From positions 124,001-188,000 of the forward strand of contig CAZSSP010000001.1 of the NCBI GenBank assembly GCA_964609695.1: DNA of 64,000 nt, given 5' to 3'. The notes beneath the pieces were generated by a model. It saw nothing but the letters and a program-made list of their open reading frames with translations. It searched no databases and was not told where the DNA came from. The position numbers and the translations under genes were made by a program. The DNA comes from JAGNHS01 sp964609695. GTDB lineage: Bacteria > Bdellovibrionota > UBA2428. The first letter of the stretch is position 1; every line of letters begins with the position of its first letter. Shown here piece by piece: positions 43,710 through 53,084 of the stretch.

Positions 43710-44881
43710 TTACAAAACAAATCGATAATGACGTTACAACCTATGCTGTCCGCGTGTTTGTCAGATCAAAACAAAATGCACAACTTCGTGTAAGCAGACA
43801 CGTTGGCCGAATTAAAAATGAGGCCGAAGCCAAACGGATAGAAGCAAAACTTAAAAAAGAATGTGAGCGTGAGCTAAGAGATTTAGAATCACGCGGAATT
43901 CTTTTTTGCGATCTTCTAAGCGGCTGGTATGCGTATGAACAAAAAGTAAAAGTGGATAACAATCTTCGCACACAACTGGTTCACGATGAGTATTTATCAT
44001 CCATTAAGATGTGGTTTGGAGATTATCTCAAACGACCTGCACTGGATTTAAATACTTTCGCAGTCGTAAACGTGTTTGAAGAAATGAAGGCCAAGGGCCG
44101 CAGCTTTAAACACATGCGGAGAATTAGAACCGTGCTTAGAACAATCTTTGATTACGGTATTCAAAGTGGGCTACTGCCAGCTTTGATGAGAAGCCCCACG
44201 CTAGAAGTGGTGCTTAAAAAAGAAGACGAGAAAAAGCCGGAGATACTTACGCATGCTGAGATCACAACACTGATCTCGAAAGCCTATGAAGATAAACATC
44301 CTTGGCGTTATGTATGGGCCACAGCACTTCTTACAGGAATGCGCAGTGGCGAGCTGTATGCCTTGCATTGGAAGGATGTGGACTTTGAAAACAAAAGCAT
44401 TTCGGTTACACGTTCTTACAATGGCAAAAGACAAGAGTTTAAATCCACAAAGGCTGGCTACTGGAGACAGGTTCCCATATCGAGTGAGCTAGAAGTTGTT
44501 CTTCACGAGCAACAAACGAACACTGGCAATGGCGAACTAGTCTTTGAGCGGAGCCGTGAGTGGGAGAAAGGCTGTCAGGCCAAAGTGCTACGGCAATTCT
44601 GCTTTCTTCAAGGCTTACCCTCGATAAAGTTCCACGCACTTCGTGCTTGCTTTGCAACGCAAATGCTACGGAACGGAGTCGAAGCAGCCCGCGTTATGAA
44701 GATATGCGGCTGGAAGGATTTAAAAACCATGCAGTGCTATGTGCGGCTTGCTGGTATTGAGATTGAGGGAGCAACCGAAGCCCTAAAGCTTTTTACTTTT
44801 AAGACCCCAAAACCGCAGGTTCATCACCTGCCGTCACTGCGTTTGGTCACAAATGAGGCACAAGCAAAGCTAACTACTTGA
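43706..44881 (+). CDS. Tyrosine integrase of element B
   Basis: A 391-aa phage-type recombinase. Catalytic features: Arg in GMRSGEL, HALRACF (His-x-x-Arg), GWKDLKTMQCYVRL (Trp in place of the second His, nucleophile Tyr), all acceptable in active members. ATG preceded by AAGGAG. Stop is 24 bp from the right core. The sequence is diverged from integrase A, so the two elements entered independently, but both carry a xis partner of the same kind. Confidence 0.92.
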   Translation: MITKQIDNDVTTYAVRVFVRSKQNAQLRVSRHVGRIKNEAEAKRIEAKLKKECERELRDLESRGILFCDLLSGWYAYEQKVKVDNNLRTQLVHDEYLSSIKMWFGDYLKRPALDLNTFAVVNVFEEMKAKGRSFKHMRRIRTVLRTIFDYGIQSGLLPALMRSPTLEVVLKKEDEKKPEILTHAEITTLISKAYEDKHPWRYVWATALLTGMRSGELYALHWKDVDFENKSISVTRSYNGKRQEFKSTKAGYWRQVPISSELEVVLHEQQTNTGNGELVFERSREWEKGCQAKVLRQFCFLQGLPSIKFHALRACFATQMLRNGVEAARVMKICGWKDLKTMQCYVRLAGIEIEGATEALKLFTFKTPKPQVHHLPSLRLVTNEAQAKLTT

Positions 44882-44905
44882 AGTTTTGTCGGAATAGCGA
44901 GAATT

Positions 44906-44919
44906 CGCCACGCCGACCA
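44906..44919 (+). repeat. attR core: copy of tRNA-Pro 3' end
   Basis: CGCCACGCCGACCA, a perfect 14-bp copy of the tRNA-Pro 3' end with no tRNA body around it, 24 bp after the stop of integrase B. This is the distal boundary of the whole accessory block. Confidence 0.85.
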
Positions 44920-45150
44920 ATTTGAAAGTCATACAAACCACTAAAAAGCTCGACCCTAGCTTAAGTTGTAAATTTACGACTCTAAATTCTAAAGTCTAAA
45001 TTAATACAATAACTTTGCCAGTGTTTTTCAGATAATCTCACTTTAAGGCGCACTTCTTAAAAGTAATTTCTTTATTGTTAGAGACTAAGTCCTTCATTGA
45101 ATTTGACTCGGCTCCTTGCTAGCTCTACGCCCACCGGAACAGAGGCCCCT

Positions 45151-47178
45151 ATGAAAAAATTTAAAAAGTCGCTAGCTCTTCTTTTTATATTTTTTAGTAC
45201 CCAATTTTCATGGTCACTGAACTACTCTGATTTTCAGCATATTCTTATTGATGTTAGGGCTGATCGCGGTGGCAAGGGTGATATCGCGGCAGGATATCTA
45301 GCCTATGTTGAATTGAGTGCTCAATATTTAAAAAATTCAAATACTCGAATAACTGTTTTGGCTACCGAAGAAGGATTTGAAACCTTTTCAACCCTTTTAG
45401 GTAAAAAAATAAAGGGTTCATATTTATCCGATAATCCTCGTTATCAAATATTTACCGATAAAAATTTCAAACAGAGTCATGCGCACGAAATTCCTGCCGA
45501 CCTTGTTTTACAATTGGCAAGAGTTAATGGATATCAAACTCGTAGTGAAGAGTTTTCTGAAGACGACGACTCGCTTGTGAAAGTGACTCCCGATGCTGTC
45601 ACGGCAACTCTATCGGTCTACGGTAATTCAGAAAACCTCTCATTTTTGTTCAAGGCACGAAGATACACTCATCCTGCTTCTCTCATAAAATATAAGGGCT
45701 CTAGGATTGAAGTGGCGAGTGCAGGCTTGGGCGAACTTGAATTGGGTTTATATAGAGATATTTCTGCCTCAAAGCTACGTGGGGTTAATCGTCAACGTAT
45801 AAAAGCTGATTTGATAAAATTGCTCGAAAGTAAATTGGCTGGAGTAAACGAATTAGCCTCTTCAATACAAGAAACCTCTTTAAATAGACTTTTAGAAATT
45901 CTTAAGAATAATAGCGATAAAAATGTTGATTTTGCCTTTGCTTACGGTGTGCAGAGCCATGATCGGATAGATCAATTCTCACATTATGTTGAGCAAGTGA
46001 ATATGAGGTCTTCAAAGAGAAAACAAGTTTCAATTATATTTAATCCTGGGACCAATCCTGATCTCAATGAAGAAAATATGCCCAAAAATCTTGTGCACGT
46101 GAAAAGCACTGATCTGCTGCCTGAAAGTTTGCGATCCGCTAATACTTATTTAATTGAAGTACCAGAAATCCCAAATGAAGTTTTTAATTACTTGTTAGCC
46201 CTTTCTTATTATCCTCCAGTAGTTGCCGGAGATGGGGGTTTATCTGCGGTTGTTGAGCTTGGAATACCTTTTTTCATGGTTTTTGTTCCTTGGAATATGA
46301 ACAATCTAGTTGAACTAGAAAATACATTAAAAGATTTAGAGAAAGCAGCGGGTAAGTCTAAGTTTTATTCCAGCTTTGATTTTTCACTAAGCGCCAAATT
46401 AGAAAGATTTAATTATTATTCTCGAGCTCAACGTTTGGCCTTTGAAAAATTACATTTGAAAAATGGAAAATTACTCGAACAAGTGATTTCTAGAATTTCA
46501 TTAGTAAAACGTTTGGAAGATACTCCACAAGATTACTATGATGTTATTATGGAGCTTCGAAATCCAATCGAAGTGGTATCGTTTTTCCAAAGAGCTATTG
46601 CTCTTGGCGCAAGAGGCGCTAAGAAGGCCTATTACGATTATGTGCGACAGCTCATGAATTTAGAAACTGATTATAAGCAAGATGGAATGAACTACTGGAG
46701 GCGATCTAAGGATCTGGTAAGTATCAATAAATTTTCAGGCTCTGCTAAACAACTTTTAAACCACATGCTTGAAGACAAATGGTACACAGTTTTAGTGCAA
46801 GCCTATGATAAAATGGGCACTGATCTTAAAATTGAAGTGCTCAGATCTCTGATTTTATCTTTTCGAAATCCTGACAAAGGCACTGGTAAAAATGGATTCG
46901 CAAAAAATCTACCTATTTTGATTCAAAAAAGTGGATATAAAAAGATAGATAATTATGTTCAAAATCGAATTGGGTACTTTTTTAAAGCGTTGTTTATTTA
47001 TGCAGCAATGGACCCGGCTATTGATCGTGCGCTACTTAAGGAATTTTATACTACTTCAGTAAAAGTGGGCGAAGATGTTAATTTTACACAGGATGTATAT
47101 AGAAAGTGGAGTGGAAGACGTACCAAAGCCTGCGAAGATGCCATGCTTAAAATGACAACTGGTTACGGAGAGCAATAG
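45151..47178 (+). CDS. Secreted protein with glycosyltransferase-like C-terminal segment
   Basis: A 675-aa protein with signal peptide MKKFKKSLALLFIFFSTQFSWSLN. N-terminal half begins ILIDVRADRGGKGDI. A segment PPVVAGDGGLSAVVELGIPFFMVFVPWN resembles the nucleotide-sugar-binding signature of GT-B enzymes, but export would be unusual for such an enzyme. Rich in Lys/Asn, chromosomal AT-rich composition. The start was chosen for its signal peptide and AGAGG. First chromosomal gene after the island. Family not established. Confidence 0.6.
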   Translation: MKKFKKSLALLFIFFSTQFSWSLNYSDFQHILIDVRADRGGKGDIAAGYLAYVELSAQYLKNSNTRITVLATEEGFETFSTLLGKKIKGSYLSDNPRYQIFTDKNFKQSHAHEIPADLVLQLARVNGYQTRSEEFSEDDDSLVKVTPDAVTATLSVYGNSENLSFLFKARRYTHPASLIKYKGSRIEVASAGLGELELGLYRDISASKLRGVNRQRIKADLIKLLESKLAGVNELASSIQETSLNRLLEILKNNSDKNVDFAFAYGVQSHDRIDQFSHYVEQVNMRSSKRKQVSIIFNPGTNPDLNEENMPKNLVHVKSTDLLPESLRSANTYLIEVPEIPNEVFNYLLALSYYPPVVAGDGGLSAVVELGIPFFMVFVPWNMNNLVELENTLKDLEKAAGKSKFYSSFDFSLSAKLERFNYYSRAQRLAFEKLHLKNGKLLEQVISRISLVKRLEDTPQDYYDVIMELRNPIEVVSFFQRAIALGARGAKKAYYDYVRQLMNLETDYKQDGMNYWRRSKDLVSINKFSGSAKQLLNHMLEDKWYTVLVQAYDKMGTDLKIEVLRSLILSFRNPDKGTGKNGFAKNLPILIQKSGYKKIDNYVQNRIGYFFKALFIYAAMDPAIDRALLKEFYTTSVKVGEDVNFTQDVYRKWSGRRTKACEDAMLKMTTGYGEQ

Positions 47179-47445
47179 ACTTTTGCAAACTAAAATTACT
47201 TGTCGATCTCCAAAAAGATTGCCCGCTAGAGCTCCTCCCGTAGAATTTGTTTTTTAAGTCTTATTTTTTTAATGGCATCACTCAGGCTCAGGAAGTCCAC
47301 TATTTTTTTGGAAGAACTATCGAAGGGGCTATACAAATTATTTGTGTGATACCAGCCTAAGTTCTTGAATATATTAAAAGCTCACAAGGTATTAAGCTAA
47401 TTATTTAATTCCCAAAAGCAGTTTAATTTGCTATGTTTTGCCGCC

Positions 47446-49791
47446 ATGCGGCATAATGCAATCCTCTGGATTCTACTGAGCTTTATTGCATTCAATGCAT
47501 TTAACTTTGCAGGCTCATCAGAACGCCCCTGCGACTATTCCATACTCGATGATGTGATATTAATGGAATTAATTTCGGGCGCTGATGATAAAGCGGCAGG
47601 TAAAGCCTTTGAAGAAATTTGGGAACGCCACAAGGCACCGGTCACGGGTTATATTGTGAATCAACTCAAACGCTTTGCTAGCAACCAACTTCTCGTTGAG
47701 GAGTTATTGAGCAATACGATGGTGAGCGCATGGAAGTCATTTGCAAAGGGTAATTATAAAGTTGAACTCGCAGGCGCCGGAGGCGTTCGCGGTTATTTAA
47801 TGAGAGTAGCCTTCAGCCAAGTACAACTTCACTTCCAAGCACATAAGATACGAGAACGAAATGCTGTCACTACTTTAGATCAAGTGTTTTTCGACGGAAC
47901 TACTGCAGAACGAAACTTTGAAGCTCAAGCCGAACCTACAGCCACAAATATTCCCAAAACGAGTCTACCTGGCCAAAGTCAATTTAATGCGGAAATGCTT
48001 CTGAGCATATTAGAAGAATCGATTTCCGAAGCAGACATGAAAGATCTTGTAAAAGAAATTTTGCGATTACACATCATTCAAAAAATGAGTTTCTCAGATA
48101 TTTCTAAAAAACTTGGGGTTCATTTTACTACAGTCAAATACCATTGGAACAATGGACTCAATGAACTTCGTTCATATTTGAAAAACAATGGACTTGATTT
48201 TGAAAAACTCATGAGTGGAGAAATAACTGATCCGCGAATAAATGTTGAAGGAACAAAAAAGAACACAAAAAAATCTCCTCAAAGTTCCGTGGCTCTAACT
48301 GACGTTCAGAACAACATACGCACCCAAATACTAAATGCATATAAAAACGCCGATCTTACATTGAAGATGAAATCCCTTATAAAACTAAAAATATTTAAGG
48401 GAATGAGTTATCTTGAAATTGCCCAAGAATTAAATTCTTCAGAAGCCAATATCAGGCAAAATTTTTATGATGTCGCCGAGAAAATCGAAGCTTTCTTAAA
48501 AGATTCTCAGCTCACTTATGAAAAAATTCTCAACTTGGATTTGTCAAAAACTACTTTTCCCACTGATGCGGATTTTGGTGAAGAACTTACAGCGCAATCA
48601 CTCGTTCCAGATGAATTTTTAAAAAATGTAGTGGATTCCATCAAAAACGCAGGTCTTATTCCTAGAAATAGAAAAATTGTAATACTTCGTCTCTTTTACA
48701 AATGGAGCAATCCTGATGTGATGCAGGCCTACAACATGAAAAGAACAGCCGCGAGCGCCGCATTCACCACCTCAATAGATAAAATGGCGAAGTATTTAGA
48801 ACGCAAAGGTATTAGTTCTGAACATTTACAAAATGCGCAATTCAATCTTTCAGAAGATGAGATTAAAGAATTATTTAAAGGAGGCCGAGCTAAAGCCGGC
48901 AAACTGAGTCCCCAAGAATTTCGATCAACTATAGAATTAGCTTTAAAAGAAGCTAAGCTTAGCGAACGACAAGCAAGCATTGCTCGCTTTTATATGTTTG
49001 ATCACTTAACGGCTCCCGAGATTGCTCTTAAAATGAATCTCTCGAGCGCAAGAGTGAGTTCCGAATTTATTGAAGCTCGATTTAAAATGAGCAAATTTCT
49101 TACAGAACATGAAGTCACCGAGGAAGACTTACTTTTTGTGGACTTCACCTTACCCGAAGTTGAGTGGAACCCCGCTCGATACGAAATTCATGTTGCCAAA
49201 TCCAATATTTTAAATGAGTCACCAGACGATACATTTGAGAAAGTTCTTTTAAAATATGAGTTTTCAGAACGTCTTCTCATAATATTAAGACTTCACGTGA
49301 TTCACCATTGGTGTTTTCAAAACATCGCTGAAGCCTTAAATATAAGTGTCGAATCAACACAAGCCTACCTCAAGCACGCCATCGACAAAATGAGTGTTGA
49401 ACTCTCGTCACTCGGCTTTAATGTGATCACTATTAAGAGTGATCACGAATGTTTTGCCTATAAAGCGAAGCGCCGCCCGCCCTTCCCCATTCCAGATTCG
49501 ATTAAAGATATGGGATCTCAACAAAGCACAAGTTTAAATCCTACCGAGATCCGGCACAAAGTGGCCTTAGCTTTAGCGGCAACAAAAGATTTATCCGATC
49601 ATGCGCGTGAACTTGTTCAATTGCGAATTATTGAGAACGTGAGCACCGCAGATTTAGTTAAAAAATATGGCATTTTAGACTCTTCTATTAGGTTGCAAAT
49701 CGAGAGAGCCACCCGAAAAATGAGTCCTCAATTAGAAAGCCAAGGCATCAGCCGTGAACACATCGCCATTGTCCTTCACGATCACAACTAA
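47446..49791 (+). CDS. ECF-sigma-like protein with six region-4-like HTH repeats
   Basis: A 781-aa protein. N-terminal hydrophobic segment (residues 5-25), then a region-2-like domain (KAFEEIWERHKAPVTGYIV ... LLVEELLSNTMVSAWKSF ... GGVRGYLMRVAF) as in ECF sigma factors. Then six helix-turn-helix units at about 215, 321, 422, 522, 623 and 733, spacing 100-110 residues: e.g. FSDISKKLGVHFTTVKYHW, YLEIAQELNSSEANIRQNF, APEIALKMNLSSARVSSEF, FQNIAEALNISVESTQAYL. This architecture is not one I recognise. The ATG at 47446 lies 18 nt after an alternative ATG. Confidence 0.75.
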   Translation: MRHNAILWILLSFIAFNAFNFAGSSERPCDYSILDDVILMELISGADDKAAGKAFEEIWERHKAPVTGYIVNQLKRFASNQLLVEELLSNTMVSAWKSFAKGNYKVELAGAGGVRGYLMRVAFSQVQLHFQAHKIRERNAVTTLDQVFFDGTTAERNFEAQAEPTATNIPKTSLPGQSQFNAEMLLSILEESISEADMKDLVKEILRLHIIQKMSFSDISKKLGVHFTTVKYHWNNGLNELRSYLKNNGLDFEKLMSGEITDPRINVEGTKKNTKKSPQSSVALTDVQNNIRTQILNAYKNADLTLKMKSLIKLKIFKGMSYLEIAQELNSSEANIRQNFYDVAEKIEAFLKDSQLTYEKILNLDLSKTTFPTDADFGEELTAQSLVPDEFLKNVVDSIKNAGLIPRNRKIVILRLFYKWSNPDVMQAYNMKRTAASAAFTTSIDKMAKYLERKGISSEHLQNAQFNLSEDEIKELFKGGRAKAGKLSPQEFRSTIELALKEAKLSERQASIARFYMFDHLTAPEIALKMNLSSARVSSEFIEARFKMSKFLTEHEVTEEDLLFVDFTLPEVEWNPARYEIHVAKSNILNESPDDTFEKVLLKYEFSERLLIILRLHVIHHWCFQNIAEALNISVESTQAYLKHAIDKMSVELSSLGFNVITIKSDHECFAYKAKRRPPFPIPDSIKDMGSQQSTSLNPTEIRHKVALALAATKDLSDHARELVQLRIIENVSTADLVKKYGILDSSIRLQIERATRKMSPQLESQGISREHIAIVLHDHN

Positions 49792-49922
49792 GAATCGCTA
49801 CCACAGTGAAAATCATTATCGACTCAGGACATCGTTTTTACGCGCAAATATCTACAATACCCAATTCACCGATGTCTCCTGATAGATTTCATTTACTTAG
49901 GCCTGAATTTCAGATATAACTC

Positions 49923-49938
49923 CTCGCGTTAACGCGAG
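49923..49938. promoter_or_regulatory. 16-bp perfect palindrome upstream of serine protease gene
   Basis: CTCGCGTTAACGCGAG, perfect dyad 35 bp before the start of the lipoprotein protease. It could be an operator or a hairpin (stem CTCGCG/CGCGAG, short loop) ending a transcript. It is followed by CTTTAAA rather than a long T run. Confidence 0.5.
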
Positions 49939-49973
49939 CTTTAAACGCTTTGACATTTTATTGGAGCCCTTTA

Positions 49974-51275
49974 ATGAAATTTCATTTCCTCTTTTTGACC
50001 ATGCTAGCTGCAAACCTCACAATGATTTCTTGCTCTAAAGAGGCCACTTCAACGCAGTTTTCACAAAGCCCTATTAGCTACCAAGCCACACAGAACACAA
50101 CTTCAACGAATTTACAGAGCATTGAATGTTTTGAAAAAGAGGGATGTCCACGCTCTGTAGGTAAAATGACTTTTTACTCAACGGCTCTGATCAATAATCA
50201 AAAGACTAAAAAAGTTCTTTCTTGTACAGGATTTTTTATTGCAAAAAATCTGATTCTCACAAACTCTCATTGCATTCCTTTAGAGATTAAAAACAACAAT
50301 GAGGACTGTAGTGAAAATGTCTTTTTTAAAAACTCACAGGGTGAAATCGCTTTCTGTAAAAAAATAATCGATTTTTCGCCCATGAATCCCACAAAAGTTT
50401 CAATCGACCTTGCATTAATTGAAACAGAAAACACTGAAATTCCACATTTTGATGTCGACGATAATCCAAGCGCTCAAATTGTTGAAGGCAACTCCTATTA
50501 TGCATGGGTCTTTGATCCTGGCACAAAAAATACCCCTCCACAAATCAAGAAAAAGATTTGTGAGATTGGATTAGCGAGAGCTCCTTTTTTAAAAATCGAG
50601 AAAGAGGGCGGCAGTATTTTTACCGCTGTATCTTGCAATATTGTAACAGGCAATTCTGGATCACCTTTATTTTCATTTAAAAGCCATAAAGTATTTGGCT
50701 TGAACCAATCAATTCACGATCCCGCAGATAAAATTCAGTATCGATTTAGCAATCCTGAGCAGTCTTTTTTATCATTAGGAAGCAACCTTAAATGCCTTGA
50801 CCTTGGAAATCGCAAAATTCGCTTGGCCGATGAAGACTGTGCTGAAGGCTACCCTGGCACTCGTATGCCAAAACTCCAAAACCTAGGCTCTAAAGAAATT
50901 ATTCAGCTTAAAATTGAAAATCATAAAAAGCGAAACGCCAAACCTTTCGCCATAACGGGCGACAAAGCTAGCCAGGGTATTTTGCTTTGGCAACCACGGA
51001 TCAGTAAGTCAGATGAAAGCGACTATGATTTTAAAGTAAGTTATTTTATATCTTGTGCTCGAAATTTTGTAGAGATGCCCGGTCAAATGCTTTATGAACA
51101 CGAAGAAGAAATTCAAAGTCTCATCCTTGATGAAAAATATAAGCTTTTCACAAAAACAACATCACTAAAGAAACTCAAAACTTTAATTGAATTTATTTCA
51201 TGGTCGGAAGACAAAACGCAACTGACGATAAAACGCGGCGGCAATCTTGAACAGATTCCCGCATGTAAAAACTAA
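49974..51275 (+). CDS. Trypsin-like serine protease lipoprotein
   Basis: A 433-aa protein. Lipoprotein signal MKFHFLFLTMLAANLTMISC (lipobox MISC). S1/V8-type catalytic triad: His in ILTNSHC, Asp in SIDLALIE, Ser in GNSGSPLF. Extra cysteines suggest disulfides. TTGGAG precedes the ATG. Surface-anchored proteases of this kind are common in predatory or secretory bacteria; the substrate is unknown. Confidence 0.85.
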   Translation: MKFHFLFLTMLAANLTMISCSKEATSTQFSQSPISYQATQNTTSTNLQSIECFEKEGCPRSVGKMTFYSTALINNQKTKKVLSCTGFFIAKNLILTNSHCIPLEIKNNNEDCSENVFFKNSQGEIAFCKKIIDFSPMNPTKVSIDLALIETENTEIPHFDVDDNPSAQIVEGNSYYAWVFDPGTKNTPPQIKKKICEIGLARAPFLKIEKEGGSIFTAVSCNIVTGNSGSPLFSFKSHKVFGLNQSIHDPADKIQYRFSNPEQSFLSLGSNLKCLDLGNRKIRLADEDCAEGYPGTRMPKLQNLGSKEIIQLKIENHKKRNAKPFAITGDKASQGILLWQPRISKSDESDYDFKVSYFISCARNFVEMPGQMLYEHEEEIQSLILDEKYKLFTKTTSLKKLKTLIEFISWSEDKTQLTIKRGGNLEQIPACKN

Positions 51276-51412
51276 GATACTCAGATTTTTATGATTCGAC
51301 CTCAATCTTTCTGGGAATTTACTGATTCCCGGTGAAAATGAATGTTGCCTTTAGAAAAGCTTTTATTCTATCCATGCTATATTTAAATCAAGATTATGGA
51401 CCCAAGAGTAGA

Positions 51413-51899
51413 ATGGATAAGCAATCGAATCCCCCTGATTTGAAAATGGCTCAACATCGCATGTGCTTTAATAGGAATTGGGCTTTTATACTTTGCTTAC
51501 TCCTCAGGGAAAGTACCCTTTCACCTCATACGTCATGGCCAAAGAATTGATGGGAAAATCGTCGACTATGTGCTCGTCAATATGGGACCAAAAGCTTTGA
51601 TTGAAACTGCTCCAAAAAAACTTCACTGGCAACCTATAGTTGAGTTTCAAGTGGGCAATAAAAGCTTTCAATTTAAAGATCGTATTCTATCAAACTATTT
51701 TGTGAGTCCAAATAACATCGTAAAACCCCCACCCTCATATCCTGTAGCTGTACTTTACGATCCCGCAGATCCTTCACTCGCCATGCTCGATAACCCTAGC
51801 TCTAGCCAGCTCCCATTCAATTGGATTCCTTGGGCGCCAGCTGCAATTCTTGGAGCACTCTTATTATTGATATCGATTTCAAATCTGCTTCGAGCATGA
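51413..51899 (+). pseudogene. DUF3592-like membrane protein, frameshifted
   Basis: Start ATG 51413 (after AAGAG) encodes MDKQSNPPDLK, but the frame breaks at a run AAAA (51443-51446). One base less would join it to WLNIACALIGIGLLYFAY, a TM segment, and then RIDGKIVDYV... and a second TM (WAPAAILGALLLLISISNLL), a two-TM DUF3592-like pattern. No start codon exists for the downstream frame before GTG 51570, which would skip the first TM. Either a real frameshift or a sequencing error in a homopolymer. Confidence 0.55.
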
Positions 51900-51942
51900 G
51901 CATATGTACATTAAAAATCTCTTGGGTTAAATTCTAGCCATC

Positions 51943-52338
51943 ATGAATCACAAAGCACTCATCGAAAAATACTACCAAGCCTTTAATCAACAAGATGTTG
52001 ATGGAATGCTCTCGTGCCTTCATCCAGAATTTGTGCACAATCCCAACGAAGGCCAAGCCAAAAACGGAAAAGAAACATTCAAAAAATTTCTCCATTACAT
52101 GAATGACCACTATAAAGAAAACCTAGAAAATATTGTGATTATGAGTGACGGCGGAAACAACTATTCTGCAAAATTTATTGTGAATGGTGTTTATTTGAAA
52201 ACTGATGGCGATTTGCCAGAGGCTCGAGGACAAAAATACAGAATTCCAGCGGCAAGTCTTTTTGAGCTCCGCGACGGTCTTATCTGCCAAGTGACGACTT
52301 ACTATAATTTGAAGGATTGGATTAAAACGGTTTCTTAA
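51943..52338 (+). CDS. SnoaL/NTF2-like protein
   Basis: A 131-aa protein with the ketosteroid isomerase-like cone fold: IEKYYQAFNQQDVDGMLSCLHPEFVHNPN at the N-terminus and FELRDGLICQVTTYYNLKDWIK at the end. Members bind or convert small hydrophobic ligands; the substrate is not predictable. Confidence 0.82.
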   Translation: MNHKALIEKYYQAFNQQDVDGMLSCLHPEFVHNPNEGQAKNGKETFKKFLHYMNDHYKENLENIVIMSDGGNNYSAKFIVNGVYLKTDGDLPEARGQKYRIPAASLFELRDGLICQVTTYYNLKDWIKTVS

Positions 52339-52428
52339 AAAGTGTTTAACATGAAAATATTGACGAGGTGAATTGTTTCCATCTACCTAAATTAATTCAC
52401 CCCGCCTATATAAAGGCCTCAAGTATTC

Positions 52429-52956
52429 TTAGCTTCTATTTTTTTTCGAAATAACTTGAATAACGGCCTTTGAGGGTTGTCCATTAAGCTTGAAGGTTTG
52501 GAATTCTTCATTGCTCATAACTTTTTTTCCGCCGCGAGACATCTCTTCTTTGAGTTGAGCGTCGCTAGAATTAAATGCACGAGCTAACCAACTGGCTTTT
52601 TCAGACATGTTGTAAACATCGATATCGCTAACGTTAAGTGGCTTCTTTAAGTAATCCTTTATGGCAATAGCTCGTTTATGAGCTAAGGATCTATCTGGCC
52701 TTGAAAGTTCAGTTTCTGTTTGCGGCAAGGCCTTATCAGACCAAACGGCCACTTGAACTTCATGAATTCCACCTTTTTTTTCGGCGTCAGCAATAAGTTC
52801 ATGCAACTTAGTTTTAGAATCTGCACTGAGCGTGGCTGTATTGCGATCAAAAACAATTGTGGTGCTTGGCCCGAGCATTTTATCATTTTCTGCGGCTCTT
52901 AAGAGTGGAGTTACACCCACACTTAAACTCAGCAATGCTACTGTTAATAATTTCAT
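52429..52956 (-). CDS. Secreted OmpA-C-like protein
   Basis: A 175-aa protein with signal peptide (MKLLTVALLSLSVGVTPLLRAA) and a degenerate OmpA-like peptidoglycan-associated fold: IVFDRNTATLSADSKTKLHELIADAEKK, then RSLAHKRAIAIKDYLKK. Residues binding diaminopimelate are not all clear. AGGAG 7 nt before the ATG. Confidence 0.65.
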   Translation of the reverse strand: MKLLTVALLSLSVGVTPLLRAAENDKMLGPSTTIVFDRNTATLSADSKTKLHELIADAEKKGGIHEVQVAVWSDKALPQTETELSRPDRSLAHKRAIAIKDYLKKPLNVSDIDVYNMSEKASWLARAFNSSDAQLKEEMSRGGKKVMSNEEFQTFKLNGQPSKAVIQVISKKNRS

Positions 52957-53084
52957 TATATTTCTCCTTTGAATTGCGACTCAAAAAGTTGATCTTTTTT
53001 ACGACAACAAATTCGTAATTGAGAACTAACAAATCGACTCAATGTGGGAAAATATATAATTTCTATAATATCGATAGTTTTTTA

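Larger units (their letters stand above)
38203..44919. mobile_element. Integrative element B carrying Hachiman-like defence
   Basis: A roughly 6.7-kb island between the inner core and the 14-bp tRNA-end duplication at 44906-44919. It encodes a helicase/nuclease defence pair, one small basic protein, an excisionase-like protein and a tyrosine integrase whose stop is only 24 bp from the right core. GGCACA repeats at both ends are candidate integrase arm sites. It has no transfer or mobilisation gene of its own, so it would have to move with the neighbouring element or another helper. The left edge is less certain than the right. Confidence 0.7.

Noticed and set aside
51332..51550. 72-aa frame overlapping the DUF3592 region as a separate gene
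   Set aside because: No ribosome site, no family likeness; the part after 51413 is better explained as the first segment of the frameshifted gene.
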